Assembly: GCA_023428905.1 (NCBI GenBank)
Contig: JAEYWP010000008.1
Span: forward strand, 1-64,000
Source of the DNA: Verrucomicrobiota bacterium
GTDB lineage: Bacteria; Verrucomicrobiota; Verrucomicrobiia; Opitutales; Opitutaceae
Direction: 5' to 3'
Length of the DNA: 64,000 bases
Part shown: positions 34,320 through 42,160 of the stretch, in pieces
Layout of the letters: every line of letters starts with the position of its first letter
How positions within the stretch are numbered: the first letter of the stretch is position 1
Notes under the pieces: generated by a model
The model's database searches: none
Told to the model about the DNA's origin: nothing
Seen by the model: the letters and a program-made list of their open reading frames with translations, nothing else
Made by a program: the position numbers and the translations under genes

Positions 34320-34731
34320 AACCGGTACGGTGCGGTGTTGGAGGGGGTACGACTCAGGGGACGTTCGGGGTGCGAACGCGATGCGGGCGACGGACGGGGC
34401 CCGAAACGAGGAGCTCAAGACGGGGAAGTCCTCGGCCGGCGAAGCATCGAGTTGCATAAAAGTGCGCTATTTCACGCTGCGTCAACTCGGAATTTCATAA
34501 AATTGCGATGCACCAACGGTCGATGTCATCACCCTTAAGGTTTCACACACCCCGCCCTTTTCCAACCAATGCTGATACTCTTTGCTCTGTTGATCAATGG
34601 TTTAAGTAATTAGAGGCCAGCTCTCCAAGTCAGGCCCATGTATCTAGACACGAATACACGGCCGCACAACGGCCGTTGGCGTGCATAATTGTGCACTTGA
34701 TTGCGAAGGATTGTTGCATTGGATGCGGAGC
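34320..34731. promoter_or_regulatory. Divergent control region of TonB receptor and GH16 gene
   Basis: This is an AT-richer 412-base region. It holds a perfect inverted site GTGCA-TAATTG-TGCAC at 34681-34696 (35 bases before the GH16 start), overlapping a second TGCA-N6-TGCG at 34692-34705, and a near-match TGCA-TAAAAG-TGCG at 34453-34466 on the receptor side. These are candidate LacI-family operators. No coding sequence is assigned. Confidence 0.55.
34681..34696. promoter_or_regulatory. Candidate LacI-family operator (GH16)
   Basis: GTGCATAATTGTGCAC has GTGCA and TGCAC as inverted half-sites 6 bases apart, matching the core TGCA-N6-TGCA found upstream of the second lacI gene and the symporter gene. 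Confidence 0.55.
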
Positions 34732-35544
34732 ATGACGCTGCGTCATATCCACCCCGCCCTCCTGCTCCTCATCCTCCTCTCCATGGCTTCCGCCCAACCT
34801 GCTCCCGCTTGGAAACTGATCTGGTCCGACGAGTTCGACGCCCCTGAGATCGACCGCTCCAAATGGGGGTTTGAGGTCAACGCGTGGGGCGGCGGGAACG
34901 ACGAGCTCCAGTATTACACCGACCGCCCCGAGAACGCGCGCATCGAAGATGGCAAACTCGTGATCGAAGCGCGGGCCGAGACGTTCACCGGCCCGGAAGG
35001 GACCCGCGCCTACACCTCGGCACGGCTGCGCACCTTGGGAAAAGGTGACTGGACGTATGGCCGATTTGAGATCCGCGCTCGCCTGCCTCGAACCCAGGGC
35101 CTCTGGCCGGCGATCTGGATGCTCCCGACCGACGGCGTGTACGGCGGCTGGCCCCACAGCGGGGAGATCGACATCATGGAGCTCCTGGGCCACGAACCCA
35201 AACGCACCCACGGGAACCTCCACTACGCCAACGCCGAGACGGGGAAACACCAGCACACGGGCGCCTTTTACGACCTGCCGGAAGGCGACTTCACCACCGA
35301 CTTCCATGTCTTTGCGATCGAATGGGAGGAGCGCGAATTCCGGTGGTATGTCGACGGCAAGCACGTGCAGACACAAACCGCGTGGCAAACCGACGGCGCC
35401 CCCTATCCCGCCCCCTTCGACCAGCGCTTCCACCTCCTTCTCAATGTGGCCGTGGGCGGGCGTTGGCCCGGCAACCCCGACGCCAGCACCGTGCTACCCC
35501 AGCGGATGGAGGTCGACTACGTCCGCGTTTATAAGCGCGAGTGA
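34732..35544 (+). CDS. GH16 beta-glucanase (laminarinase-like), secreted
   Basis: From ATG 34732 (MTLRHIHPALLLLILLSMAS) it is 270 residues with a signal peptide cleaved near ASAQ. A single GH16 jelly-roll follows: KLIWSDEFDAPEIDRSKWGFE, SARLRTLGKGDWTYGRFEIRARLP, GLWPAIWMLP, then the catalytic motif GEIDIMELLG with nucleophile Glu145, Asp147 and acid/base Glu150, and HVFAIEWEEREFRWYVDG. The extra residue in ExDxxE is typical of the laminarinase/lichenase branch acting on beta-1,3 or mixed-linked glucan. Neighbouring LacI regulators, GPH symporter and TonB receptor fit a small beta-glucan utilisation locus. Confidence 0.93.
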   Translation: MTLRHIHPALLLLILLSMASAQPAPAWKLIWSDEFDAPEIDRSKWGFEVNAWGGGNDELQYYTDRPENARIEDGKLVIEARAETFTGPEGTRAYTSARLRTLGKGDWTYGRFEIRARLPRTQGLWPAIWMLPTDGVYGGWPHSGEIDIMELLGHEPKRTHGNLHYANAETGKHQHTGAFYDLPEGDFTTDFHVFAIEWEEREFRWYVDGKHVQTQTAWQTDGAPYPAPFDQRFHLLLNVAVGGRWPGNPDASTVLPQRMEVDYVRVYKRE

Positions 35545-36316
35545 GCGCGCCCCGCTCCAGCGCCGCCCGGCAAGCCCTGTCCACCTGCCCTTGAGCCCCG
35601 TCCACCCCCAGCTAGGAATCCCCCAAAACAACCATTTGTCACGGACAGATCCCTCGCCGGTACACAACGGACAAACTCAGCACAAGGGACAGGTCCTCTG
35701 ACTCTGCAGTCTCCGCCTCTCTAGCGAGGGACAGACTACTTTCCCGCGGAATCCGATTGGGGACAGGCTGCGTCTCAAATCTCACCGGGAATCCCACAGG
35801 GACAGGCTATGTTTAGCACAGGGTTCCCACAGGGACAGGCTACGTTTAGGCACAGGGTTTCGCTCAGCCAAATCCCATTGGGACGGACTCCGTCTCGAAT
35901 CCCATGAATTCCATTAGGAGAGGGACCATTAGGAGAGGGACAGGCTGCGTCTCAAATCTCGCCGCGACGGGCGTCTGGGCGAATCCCTTAGGGACCGAAT
36001 CACTCAGGGACAGACTACGTCTGTTCGAAAGGGACAGGCTAGTATTGACCAGTCTCACACCGCGAAGGGACAGACAGCACCCGTTCGGGCACGCAGAACG
36101 GAAACGTCCCAAAACCCTCGGAACCGACGGCTGGACCGTAAGGTGACAGCGTCGAGGAACCGTAGCATGACGCGGCAATAGAGCCGGCCGAAGGGATCAC
36201 TGCGAAAACTGCAGAACGTCGCCTCATGACCACTGCTGGAAAACGTGTCATGTGCGGCTTTCGCCCCAAAATGGCATTTACTCGACTAGGCCCCCGGGGC
36301 TTCATCTCCGCCCGGT
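35545..36316. repeat. Array of GGGACAGG-type short repeats
   Basis: This 772-base gap lacks a credible gene. About ten irregularly spaced copies of AGGGACAGGCT, many extended to GGGACAGGCTACGTTT or CTGCGTCTCAAATCTC, occur between about 35684 and 36075 (for example 35759, 35797, 35830, 35936, 36006, 36030 and 36065). Neighbouring units also share AATCCCATTGGGAC and CACAGGG phrases. Spacing ranges from under 30 to over 100 bases and is not CRISPR-like. The core is the reverse complement of the CCTGTCCCT repeats beside the RAYT gene. No operator-like site is seen before the first lacI gene. Confidence 0.75.
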
Positions 36317-37372
36317 GTGAAAGTCAACCAGCAGCTCCTTGCCGATAAACTGAAGCTCTCGCGGGCGACCGTCTCGCGCTGCTTCACCAATCATCCGGGG
36401 ATCAACCCGAGCACCCGTGCGAAGGTCTTCGCCTTGGCCGCGCGCCTGGGCTACAATCATCTCGAGAAAAAGGCCGGAGTATCCGGAGAGCGCCTGCCTG
36501 CCCAAATCGATATCGGCGTCCTCGTCTGCGTTGACAGCCCGAGTTTTACCCCTGGCGACTATGCTCATCCGGGCCAGGCCCTCCTCAACGGGCTGGCAGA
36601 GTTGTCCCGAGTTTTTGATGCACGGCTCGATTTGAATTTCGTCAATCCACGAGATCTCCATCTCGAAAACCCCTCCTATGCGCGCATCTTCTCACGCCGG
36701 CGGCAGTGGGATGGAGTGGTCCTTATCTATCCCTTTCCGCGTACCGTGGTGGAGGAGCTGCAACTGCGCTACTCCTGCGTGTCATTAGTGGAGCAATACG
36801 TGGACACTCCGCTTAACTGTGTGGACGTGGACCACCATCGCGGCATCACCAAGCTGGTCGATCACCTGCGGAGCCAGGGCCACGAGCGGATCGGCTTCTT
36901 CACGTGGCGATATCCGGTCGAGGCCAGTTGGTCTCTCCGACGCTTCAGCGCCTACGCGGAGCGTTTGACCGCCCTCGGCCTACCCCTGCGGCACGAGGAC
37001 ATCATCAACGCTGGGCCTCGCGAACCGCTCGGGGTGCAGGAGTCCCACGCCCGTGCCTTGCAGCAGACGCGCGAAGGCGTGACGGCCTGGATCTGCGCGG
37101 CCGACCACCAGGCGTACGACCTCCTACACTATCTGCACCAACACGGCGTGCGTGTCCCCGCCGATGTTTCCGTCACCGGCTTCGATGGAATCCCTCAGCC
37201 TGCCCGCTCCCCGCTATTGAGCACAATCCAGATCCCGTATCACCAGATCGGCGTGACAGGTGGGCGGCGTCTGATCGACCTGCTCCAGAAGCGCTTTGAC
37301 CCGGTACAGCACATCTTTCTCGACTGCGAGTTGCGCCCCGGTGAAACCGTGGGGCCGGCCCCCTCCCGCTAG
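36317..37372 (+). CDS. LacI-family transcriptional regulator 1
   Basis: The protein has 351 residues from a GTG start at 36317; no ATG is available before the helix-turn-helix. The DNA-binding domain reads NQQLLADKLKLSRATVSRCF (residues about 4-23), followed by TNHPGINPSTRAKVFALAARLGY. A periplasmic-binding-protein-like effector domain follows, with VDVDHHRGITKLVDHLRSQGHERIGFFTWRYP and VTGFDGIPQPARSPLLSTIQIPYHQIG. It probably binds a sugar derived from beta-glucan and controls the adjacent enzyme and transporter genes. The next gene is a close paralogue with an almost identical HTH. Confidence 0.93.
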   Translation: MKVNQQLLADKLKLSRATVSRCFTNHPGINPSTRAKVFALAARLGYNHLEKKAGVSGERLPAQIDIGVLVCVDSPSFTPGDYAHPGQALLNGLAELSRVFDARLDLNFVNPRDLHLENPSYARIFSRRRQWDGVVLIYPFPRTVVEELQLRYSCVSLVEQYVDTPLNCVDVDHHRGITKLVDHLRSQGHERIGFFTWRYPVEASWSLRRFSAYAERLTALGLPLRHEDIINAGPREPLGVQESHARALQQTREGVTAWICAADHQAYDLLHYLHQHGVRVPADVSVTGFDGIPQPARSPLLSTIQIPYHQIGVTGGRRLIDLLQKRFDPVQHIFLDCELRPGETVGPAPSR

Positions 37373-37548
37373 ATTACGCTCCTGAGTCCGGCGGTGGAGG
37401 ATGTTAGGCGGTTTTTGATTGCACTCCAGTGCATCATGTAACGCTTAGGAATTCCCCCCCTACGCCTTGGCGTTTAGGGTTGTAACCCGCCAGTTGCGTG
37501 CATTGAGTTGCATTGTTTGAGAAGCCCCAACCCCTATACCCCGCCGTC
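37373..37548 (+). promoter_or_regulatory. Upstream region of lacI 2 with two candidate operators
   Basis: TTGCA-CTCCAG-TGCAT at 37419-37434 and GTGCA-TTGAGT-TGCAT at 37498-37513 both fit TGCA-N6-TGCA. The second ends 35 bases before the start codon. Two sites about 79 bases apart suggest autoregulation, possibly with looping. Confidence 0.55.
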
Positions 37549-38598
37549 ATGTCGAAGGTCAACCAGCAGCTGATTGCGGACCAGCTCAAGCTCTCGCGTG
37601 CGACCGTCTCGCGTTGTTTCACCAACCACCCGGGCATCAATCCAAGCACCCGCGCCAAGGTTTTTGCGCTGGCAGCCAAGCTCGGCTACGCCCACCTGGA
37701 GAAACGCACGGAGGGTACCGGCACCCTTCGACAGCAAACCGAAATGGGTGTTTTTGTATGCGTGGAACTGCCGAATTTCGAACACACGGGCTATGGCAAC
37801 CCGGGGCAGGAACTACTCAACGGTCTCTCTGAACTTGCACGTGCAAGCGACGCGCGGCTCGACCTGCATTTTGTTCATCCGCGCGACCACCACCTCGACA
37901 GCCCTTCCTACAAACGCATCTTTTCACGCCGCCGTCACTGGGACGGGGTGATGCTGATCTACCCTTTCCCACGCACCGTGGTGGAGGAGTTGCTGCTGCG
38001 CTATCCGTGTGTTTCGCTCGTCGAACAGCAGGGCGAATTCTCTCTGAATTCTGTGGACGTGGACCATGACCGCGGGATCAGCAAGCTGGTGGACCACCTG
38101 CGCAGCCATGGCCATGAGCGCATCGGCTTTTTTACCTGGCGCTACCCAGTGGAGGCAGCGTGGGCCCTTCGGCGCTATTGCTCCTATGTGGGGAGACTCA
38201 CGGCGCTGGGCCTTCCGATCCATCCGGAGGACGTGGTGAACGCGGGTCCCCGCCACGCGCTCAGCGTGTCCGATGCCCACGAGCACGTCCTCAAGCGAAT
38301 CAAAGCCGGCGTCACCGCGTGGGTCTGCGCGGCAGACCACCAAGCCTACGACCTGATGCGCTTCTTGAAGGCGCGTGGCGTGCGGGTGCCGGCGCAGGTC
38401 TCAATCACGGGCTTCGATGGCATCCAGGGGCCGGCCGAGTTGCCTCCCCTGACCACCATCCAAATTCCGTTCCGCCACATTGGCGTGACGGGGGGCAAAC
38501 GCCTGCTCGACCTCCTGCAGAAGCGTTTCGATCCGGTTCAGCACATCTTGCTGGACTGTGAATTGCGCGCCGGCGGCACCGTTGCCCGACGGCCCTGA
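37549..38598 (+). CDS. LacI-family transcriptional regulator 2
   Basis: From ATG 37549 (MSKVNQQLIADQLKLS) it is 349 residues. It is a tandem paralogue of the preceding regulator: the recognition-helix region SRATVSRCFTNHPGINPSTR is identical, so both should recognise the same operators. The effector domain is similar but differs around residues 55-100 (EGTGTLRQQTEMGVFVCVEL), where inducer specificity could diverge. Conserved FFTWRYPVEAAWALRRYCSY and VTAWVCAADHQAYDL appear in both. The upstream TGCA-N6-TGCA sites suggest control by itself or its twin. Confidence 0.93.
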   Translation: MSKVNQQLIADQLKLSRATVSRCFTNHPGINPSTRAKVFALAAKLGYAHLEKRTEGTGTLRQQTEMGVFVCVELPNFEHTGYGNPGQELLNGLSELARASDARLDLHFVHPRDHHLDSPSYKRIFSRRRHWDGVMLIYPFPRTVVEELLLRYPCVSLVEQQGEFSLNSVDVDHDRGISKLVDHLRSHGHERIGFFTWRYPVEAAWALRRYCSYVGRLTALGLPIHPEDVVNAGPRHALSVSDAHEHVLKRIKAGVTAWVCAADHQAYDLMRFLKARGVRVPAQVSITGFDGIQGPAELPPLTTIQIPFRHIGVTGGKRLLDLLQKRFDPVQHILLDCELRAGGTVARRP

Positions 38599-38649
38599 GC
38601 GTGTAACCGCCGGGAGCATACACCCGGCGGATCAGCTTCCCCCCAGGGA

Positions 38650-40050
38650 CTAGAGAGCAGCCGCGGGCTGGATCGAGCCCTTGTCGCGACGCTCAGCCAA
38701 TTCCCGCTCAATTCGCGCGACGTCACTGTCCCGAAGCGAATAGAAGAGCAGCGCAACCACGTTGAGGAAGGCTAAGACGGAAGGGGCGAGGCAGAACACC
38801 ACGCGGATCCCGAGGAGCGAGCGTTCGGACTGGGCCGCGTTTGGCACAAAATTGCAGTAAGCGAGCACCCATCCTGCGATCGCCACACCGAATGCGTTGC
38901 CGACTTTTTGTGCGAAGAGAGCGGCAGAGAAGAGCAGCCCCGTCATGCGTCGGTGGAACCGCCACTCCCCGTAGTCGGCGACATCCGAATACATTGCCCA
39001 AACCAGCGCCGGCGTCGGCCCGACCAGGAAGGTTCCAACGATGTTGATGACGTACATCAGCCAGACCTTGTCGGCAGGCACAAAGAAGATTGCGCCCATC
39101 GCCGCCGCATTGATCGCCGTCAGGACAATCAAGAGCTCGCGCTTCCCCCACCGCTTGGTAAAAAAGCCGGTGGAGGCCACACCCAGAATCATGGCCAGCA
39201 TGCCGGAGGTCATGAAGAGCGCGGTCTGGTCGAAGAAGAGAAATACGCGCTCACCGGTGTCACCGATGTAGTACTTCATAAAATACACGCCGGCGGCATT
39301 GCGGACCCCTACGTTCATTAGGGTGAAGATCGCGGCGAAGAACATCACCAGCCAGGGGCGGTTGAGGAGGAGGAAGCGGAAATCCTGGCGAAGGCTGGCC
39401 GTCTCCTCCCCCGCCGGCGGAACCCGCTCGCGGGTGGTGGCGAAGGTAAACCAGAAGAGCGCGACCGAGAGCACGGCAAAGAGGGCCATGGTGAGGCGGA
39501 AGCCCTGGGCCTCGTCGCCGCCGCCGAGGGCGTTTTTCAGCGGGGTGACGGACGCCGTGATCAGCATGCCCCCTGCGAACGCACAGACAAAGCGGTAGGT
39601 GGCGAGGGAGGTCCGCTCCGCTGAGACCGGGGACATCACGCCCATCAGCGCCGAGTACGGGATGTTGATCAGCGAGTAGGCCAGCATCATCGCGGCGTAA
39701 ACGACGTAGGCATAGATGAGCTTCCCGGACTCGCTGAACTGCGGGCCGGCAAACACCATGTAACCAAGAATCGCATACGGGATGGCCATCCAGAGGAGGT
39801 ACGGCCGGAACTTGCCCCAGCGTGAGCGGGTGCGGTCCGCCATCGCCCCGATCACCGGCTCCGCCACCGCATCGAGCGCTCGCGTGACAAAAAGCATCGT
39901 TCCCACCGCCGCCGCCGACAGGCCATACACGTCGGTGTAATAATACAGCAGGAAGATGTTGAACGTCTGAAAGAAGAAGTTGGAGGCGGTATCGCCTAGT
40001 CCATAACCAAACTTCTCGACAAAACGCAGGCGGGGTTCCGGTGAAGACAT
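38650..40050 (-). CDS. GPH-family (MelB-like) sugar:cation symporter
   Basis: The 466-residue, 12-helix major-facilitator-type transporter begins RLRFVEKFGYGLGDTASNFFF, the GPH signature, continues TDVYGLSAAAVGTMLFVTRALDAVAEPVIGAMADRTRSRWGKFRPY (loop 2-3 motif) and has INIPYSALMGVMSP. Family members import glycosides, pentosides or hexuronides with sodium or protons. It is convergent with lacI 2 and has two TGCA-N6-TGCA sites upstream of its start (40138-40151 and 40240-40253). It probably brings GH16-derived oligosaccharides into the cytoplasm. Confidence 0.93.
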   Translation of the reverse strand: MSSPEPRLRFVEKFGYGLGDTASNFFFQTFNIFLLYYYTDVYGLSAAAVGTMLFVTRALDAVAEPVIGAMADRTRSRWGKFRPYLLWMAIPYAILGYMVFAGPQFSESGKLIYAYVVYAAMMLAYSLINIPYSALMGVMSPVSAERTSLATYRFVCAFAGGMLITASVTPLKNALGGGDEAQGFRLTMALFAVLSVALFWFTFATTRERVPPAGEETASLRQDFRFLLLNRPWLVMFFAAIFTLMNVGVRNAAGVYFMKYYIGDTGERVFLFFDQTALFMTSGMLAMILGVASTGFFTKRWGKRELLIVLTAINAAAMGAIFFVPADKVWLMYVINIVGTFLVGPTPALVWAMYSDVADYGEWRFHRRMTGLLFSAALFAQKVGNAFGVAIAGWVLAYCNFVPNAAQSERSLLGIRVVFCLAPSVLAFLNVVALLFYSLRDSDVARIERELAERRDKGSIQPAAAL

Positions 40051-40341
40051 GGGGGTAAAGTTGATTCCGGGAGCGTCCTTTCGCTCGACGCTGGGGGCTC
40101 GTTTCGCAGACGCAAGCAGTCGGCCGGGCTAGTGCAATGCAATTCTATGCACTTTCACTCGACAAGCCGGTTTTGGCAACTGGAGTTGGAACACCTACGC
40201 AAGGATTCGAGGTACAAAACCGGCCCTCTTTTTCTAGGTTGCAATTCGGTGCAAAGAGCTGCGTGACGCAGGGTGACCGGTTTGTCGAGGCGCGCTAAGG
40301 ATTTGCGGGAACAAGGGCGGCTAGGCAATTTTCACAGGAGC
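40051..40341. promoter_or_regulatory. Divergent region with two candidate LacI operators
   Basis: The sites are ATGCA-ATTCTA-TGCAC (40137-40152) and TTGCA-ATTCGG-TGCAA (40239-40254), the second a perfect inverted repeat of the half-sites. A CAGGAG ribosome-binding site at 40335-40340 serves the plus-strand lipoprotein gene. Confidence 0.55.
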
Positions 40342-40956
40342 ATGAATGCGTTGATCCCGCCTTGGATGACTCCGTGGCTGGTCTTTATGACCATTGCCGT
40401 CCTGGCTGCGGGGTGCGAGACGATGGACACAGGTGGTTCGAGCGAACGGCGAATGACCTCGCAGACGCCGCTGGAGGCGACCCGATTGCTCTTCGACGGC
40501 GCAGTGGAGATGCGTGTCTCGTTGGCGCCGTTTTTTCCCGCCGGCGGCGAAGTTCGCTCGGGGCCGGGCGGGCGGCGCGACGGCTTTCGCAGTGCGGGGA
40601 GGCGCGGTGAGGAATTCGGTACAAACGACCCTGAGATGGGCTCACGCCGGCGCGAGAAGCCGTATGGTCTGGAAGCGCCCTCCACGCACCGGTTGCGCGT
40701 GTCCTTCGTCAACCGCACCGAGACCGCGCTGACGATGGATGTTAACGAGGTGCGCTCACTTCTTGGTGTCTTCGGGGTGCGCCCGAACCGGTTGGTACTT
40801 CCACCTGGAGGAGCGACGGAGATAGACCCGATGCGCTCGTCGATCGGCGAGAACTTTGGCGAATTGGATGTGGCAGTGCAGGTGCGTTATCGCGGCAAAT
40901 CGGAAACCGCTTCCGTCCGCCTCTCTCCGGTTTCGCCCGCCCCGGTGGAGCCCTGA
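40342..40956 (+). CDS. Lipoprotein of unknown function
   Basis: The 204-residue protein starts at ATG 40342, just after CAGGAG. The N-terminus MNALIPPWMTPWLVFMTIAV ends in the lipobox LAAGC, so it is predicted to be a lipoprotein. After a low-complexity Arg/Gly stretch (GGEVRSGPGGRRDGFRSAGR, about residues 72-92) a beta-rich domain follows (HRLRVSFVNRTETALTMDVNEVRS, then FGVRPNRLVLPPGGATEIDP), resembling a small immunoglobulin-like fold that caps or binds envelope partners. I do not recognise the family. Its last 19 bases, CGGTGGAGCCCTGACAGCG, recur with one change downstream of the tRNA-tail duplication at 42479. Confidence 0.75.
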   Translation: MNALIPPWMTPWLVFMTIAVLAAGCETMDTGGSSERRMTSQTPLEATRLLFDGAVEMRVSLAPFFPAGGEVRSGPGGRRDGFRSAGRRGEEFGTNDPEMGSRRREKPYGLEAPSTHRLRVSFVNRTETALTMDVNEVRSLLGVFGVRPNRLVLPPGGATEIDPMRSSIGENFGELDVAVQVRYRGKSETASVRLSPVSPAPVEP

Positions 40957-41012
40957 CAGCGAAGCGTCTTGCGCCCGCCTCGCCGTCCACCCTTAGTTTA
41001 CCCTCTCGCAGC

Positions 41013-41097
41013 GCCCGGGTGGTGGAATGGCAGACACGACGGTCTTAGAAGCCGTTACCCGTAAGGTGTGCAGGTTCAAGTCCTGTCCCGGGCACCA
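41013..41097 (+). tRNA. tRNA-Leu (anticodon UAG), CCA encoded
   Basis: The acceptor stem GCCCGGG (41013-41019) pairs with CCCGGGC (41087-41093), followed by discriminator A and encoded CCA at 41095-41097. The anticodon stem ACGGT/GCCGT encloses loop CTTAGAA, giving anticodon TAG at 41046-41048. The long variable arm (around 41056-41066) and T-loop GGTTCAAGTCC fit a class II leucine tRNA of 85 bases. Confidence 0.96.
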
Positions 41098-41100
41098 GCG
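41061..41100 (+). repeat. Direct repeat copy 1 (tRNA-Leu 3' end), att-like
   Basis: The last 37 bases of the tRNA plus three following bases match 42441-42480 at 38 of 40 positions. This is the usual arrangement of an attachment-site duplication. Confidence 0.7.
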
Positions 41101-41164
41101 AGGACTCGCGGAGCGTTCAACTCGAAAATCAAACGGCTACTATACCGGCCTCCTATACCGGGAT

Positions 41165-42160
41165 TCATGCAGGTGCCTCAGCGACGGTTGGAGCCGGATG
41201 AATCCTGGCGGATCGGCAACGCTTAAGGATATAAATTTCGTCCACACCGGCGACGCGCACAGGCCGTGGGCCTCGCGTGGTTTCGAAAGCACACCGGCGC
41301 GCCATGTCCAAGAGAAATGCCCTGCTGCCCAGGATGCCGGAATCGGAGAAGAATCGAATTCGGCAACGAAGCTGATCGATACCACTCACCTCCCCCTGGT
41401 TCTCAACGACCCGCCTCAGCGCCTCCTCCGGCAGTTTCCTGCGTGTCTGCATGGGGTCGGCGGCAGCGGCAAATAGGCGAAGTCGATACGTTCGAGAGAA
41501 CGCCCCCCAGGCTTCCCTTCCCACCCAGGAAAGGCCCTCCCGGGCCTTTGTGACTCCAGCAACAGCCTCCGCGTATCCACTAAAGCGATAATCTTTGGGA
41601 TCGTCGGTAAGCCCCGCCCGCACGCAGTTCAAATCGATGTACGCAGCAATCTTGCCAAGAGGTACGCCTGGTTCAACCAGGGTGCTCTTAAAGCGTTCAG
41701 CCCAAAGTGTACCGTAGCGACCGTGGCGCTTGTTGAAGCCGATGGTGAAGCGCTGCTTCACCAGTTTTATGTAAAAGGAAACGTCTCCCATGAGCTTTTC
41801 CTGTCGCTCTCGCCACTTACTCGAAGCAGCGCAATCGGATTGGAGGCGTGTCCGAATCACGTTCAAACGGGCCACGTTGGACGGTGTTGGATGCGAATAC
41901 AGGCATTCAAACCGTCGTAGTATCTCTGCCTCGGATATGGGTTCTTTTTGGGGAATGCGCACGAGAACGTGGAAGTGATTCGAAAGAACGGTGTACGTCA
42001 GAACCTGCACCCCGCAGAACTCCGCGACCCTCCAGATTTCCCGGCGCAGATGCTCGCGCTCCGGCAGATCAAATAGGAACTCTCCATTCACAGTCCGGGA
42101 CGTGCAATGATAGACAGCCTCCCCGCTCTCCGCCGGCAGCTTGATTCGTCTAGCACGCAT
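41165..42160 (-). CDS. REP-associated tyrosine transposase (RAYT, Y1/IS200-like)
   Basis: From the ATG at 42160 (MRARRIKLPAESGEAVYHCT) it is 331 residues. The HUH motif is in LTYTVLSNHFHVLVRIP (metal-binding HFH), with the upstream strand HCTSRTVNGEFLF and a candidate catalytic tyrosine in DVSFYIKLVKQRF. NKRHGRYGTLWAERFKSTLVEP, KIAAYIDLNCVRAGL and DPKDYRFSGYAEAV are conserved in verrucomicrobial RAYT proteins. RAYTs are single-copy, domesticated relatives of IS200 transposases that mobilise short palindromic repeats. CCTGTCCCTT repeats cluster just upstream of the gene, and a tRNA-tail duplication brackets it. Confidence 0.92.
   Translation of the reverse strand: MRARRIKLPAESGEAVYHCTSRTVNGEFLFDLPEREHLRREIWRVAEFCGVQVLTYTVLSNHFHVLVRIPQKEPISEAEILRRFECLYSHPTPSNVARLNVIRTRLQSDCAASSKWRERQEKLMGDVSFYIKLVKQRFTIGFNKRHGRYGTLWAERFKSTLVEPGVPLGKIAAYIDLNCVRAGLTDDPKDYRFSGYAEAVAGVTKAREGLSWVGREAWGAFSRTYRLRLFAAAADPMQTRRKLPEEALRRVVENQGEVSGIDQLRCRIRFFSDSGILGSRAFLLDMARRCAFETTRGPRPVRVAGVDEIYILKRCRSARIHPAPTVAEAPA

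Noticed and set aside
31377..34538. Plus-strand open frame of over 1000 codons
   Set aside because: It mirrors the second TonB receptor in antisense. The minus-strand product has signal peptide, plug and barrel, so the plus frame is a shadow.
35640..36080. Possible CRISPR array
   Set aside because: The repeats are short (about 10-16 bases), degenerate and irregularly spaced, and no cas gene is nearby.
41165..42160. Complete IS200/IS605 insertion sequence
   Set aside because: The protein belongs to the RAYT branch, lacks a TnpB partner, and no IS200-type left and right end hairpins are seen around it.
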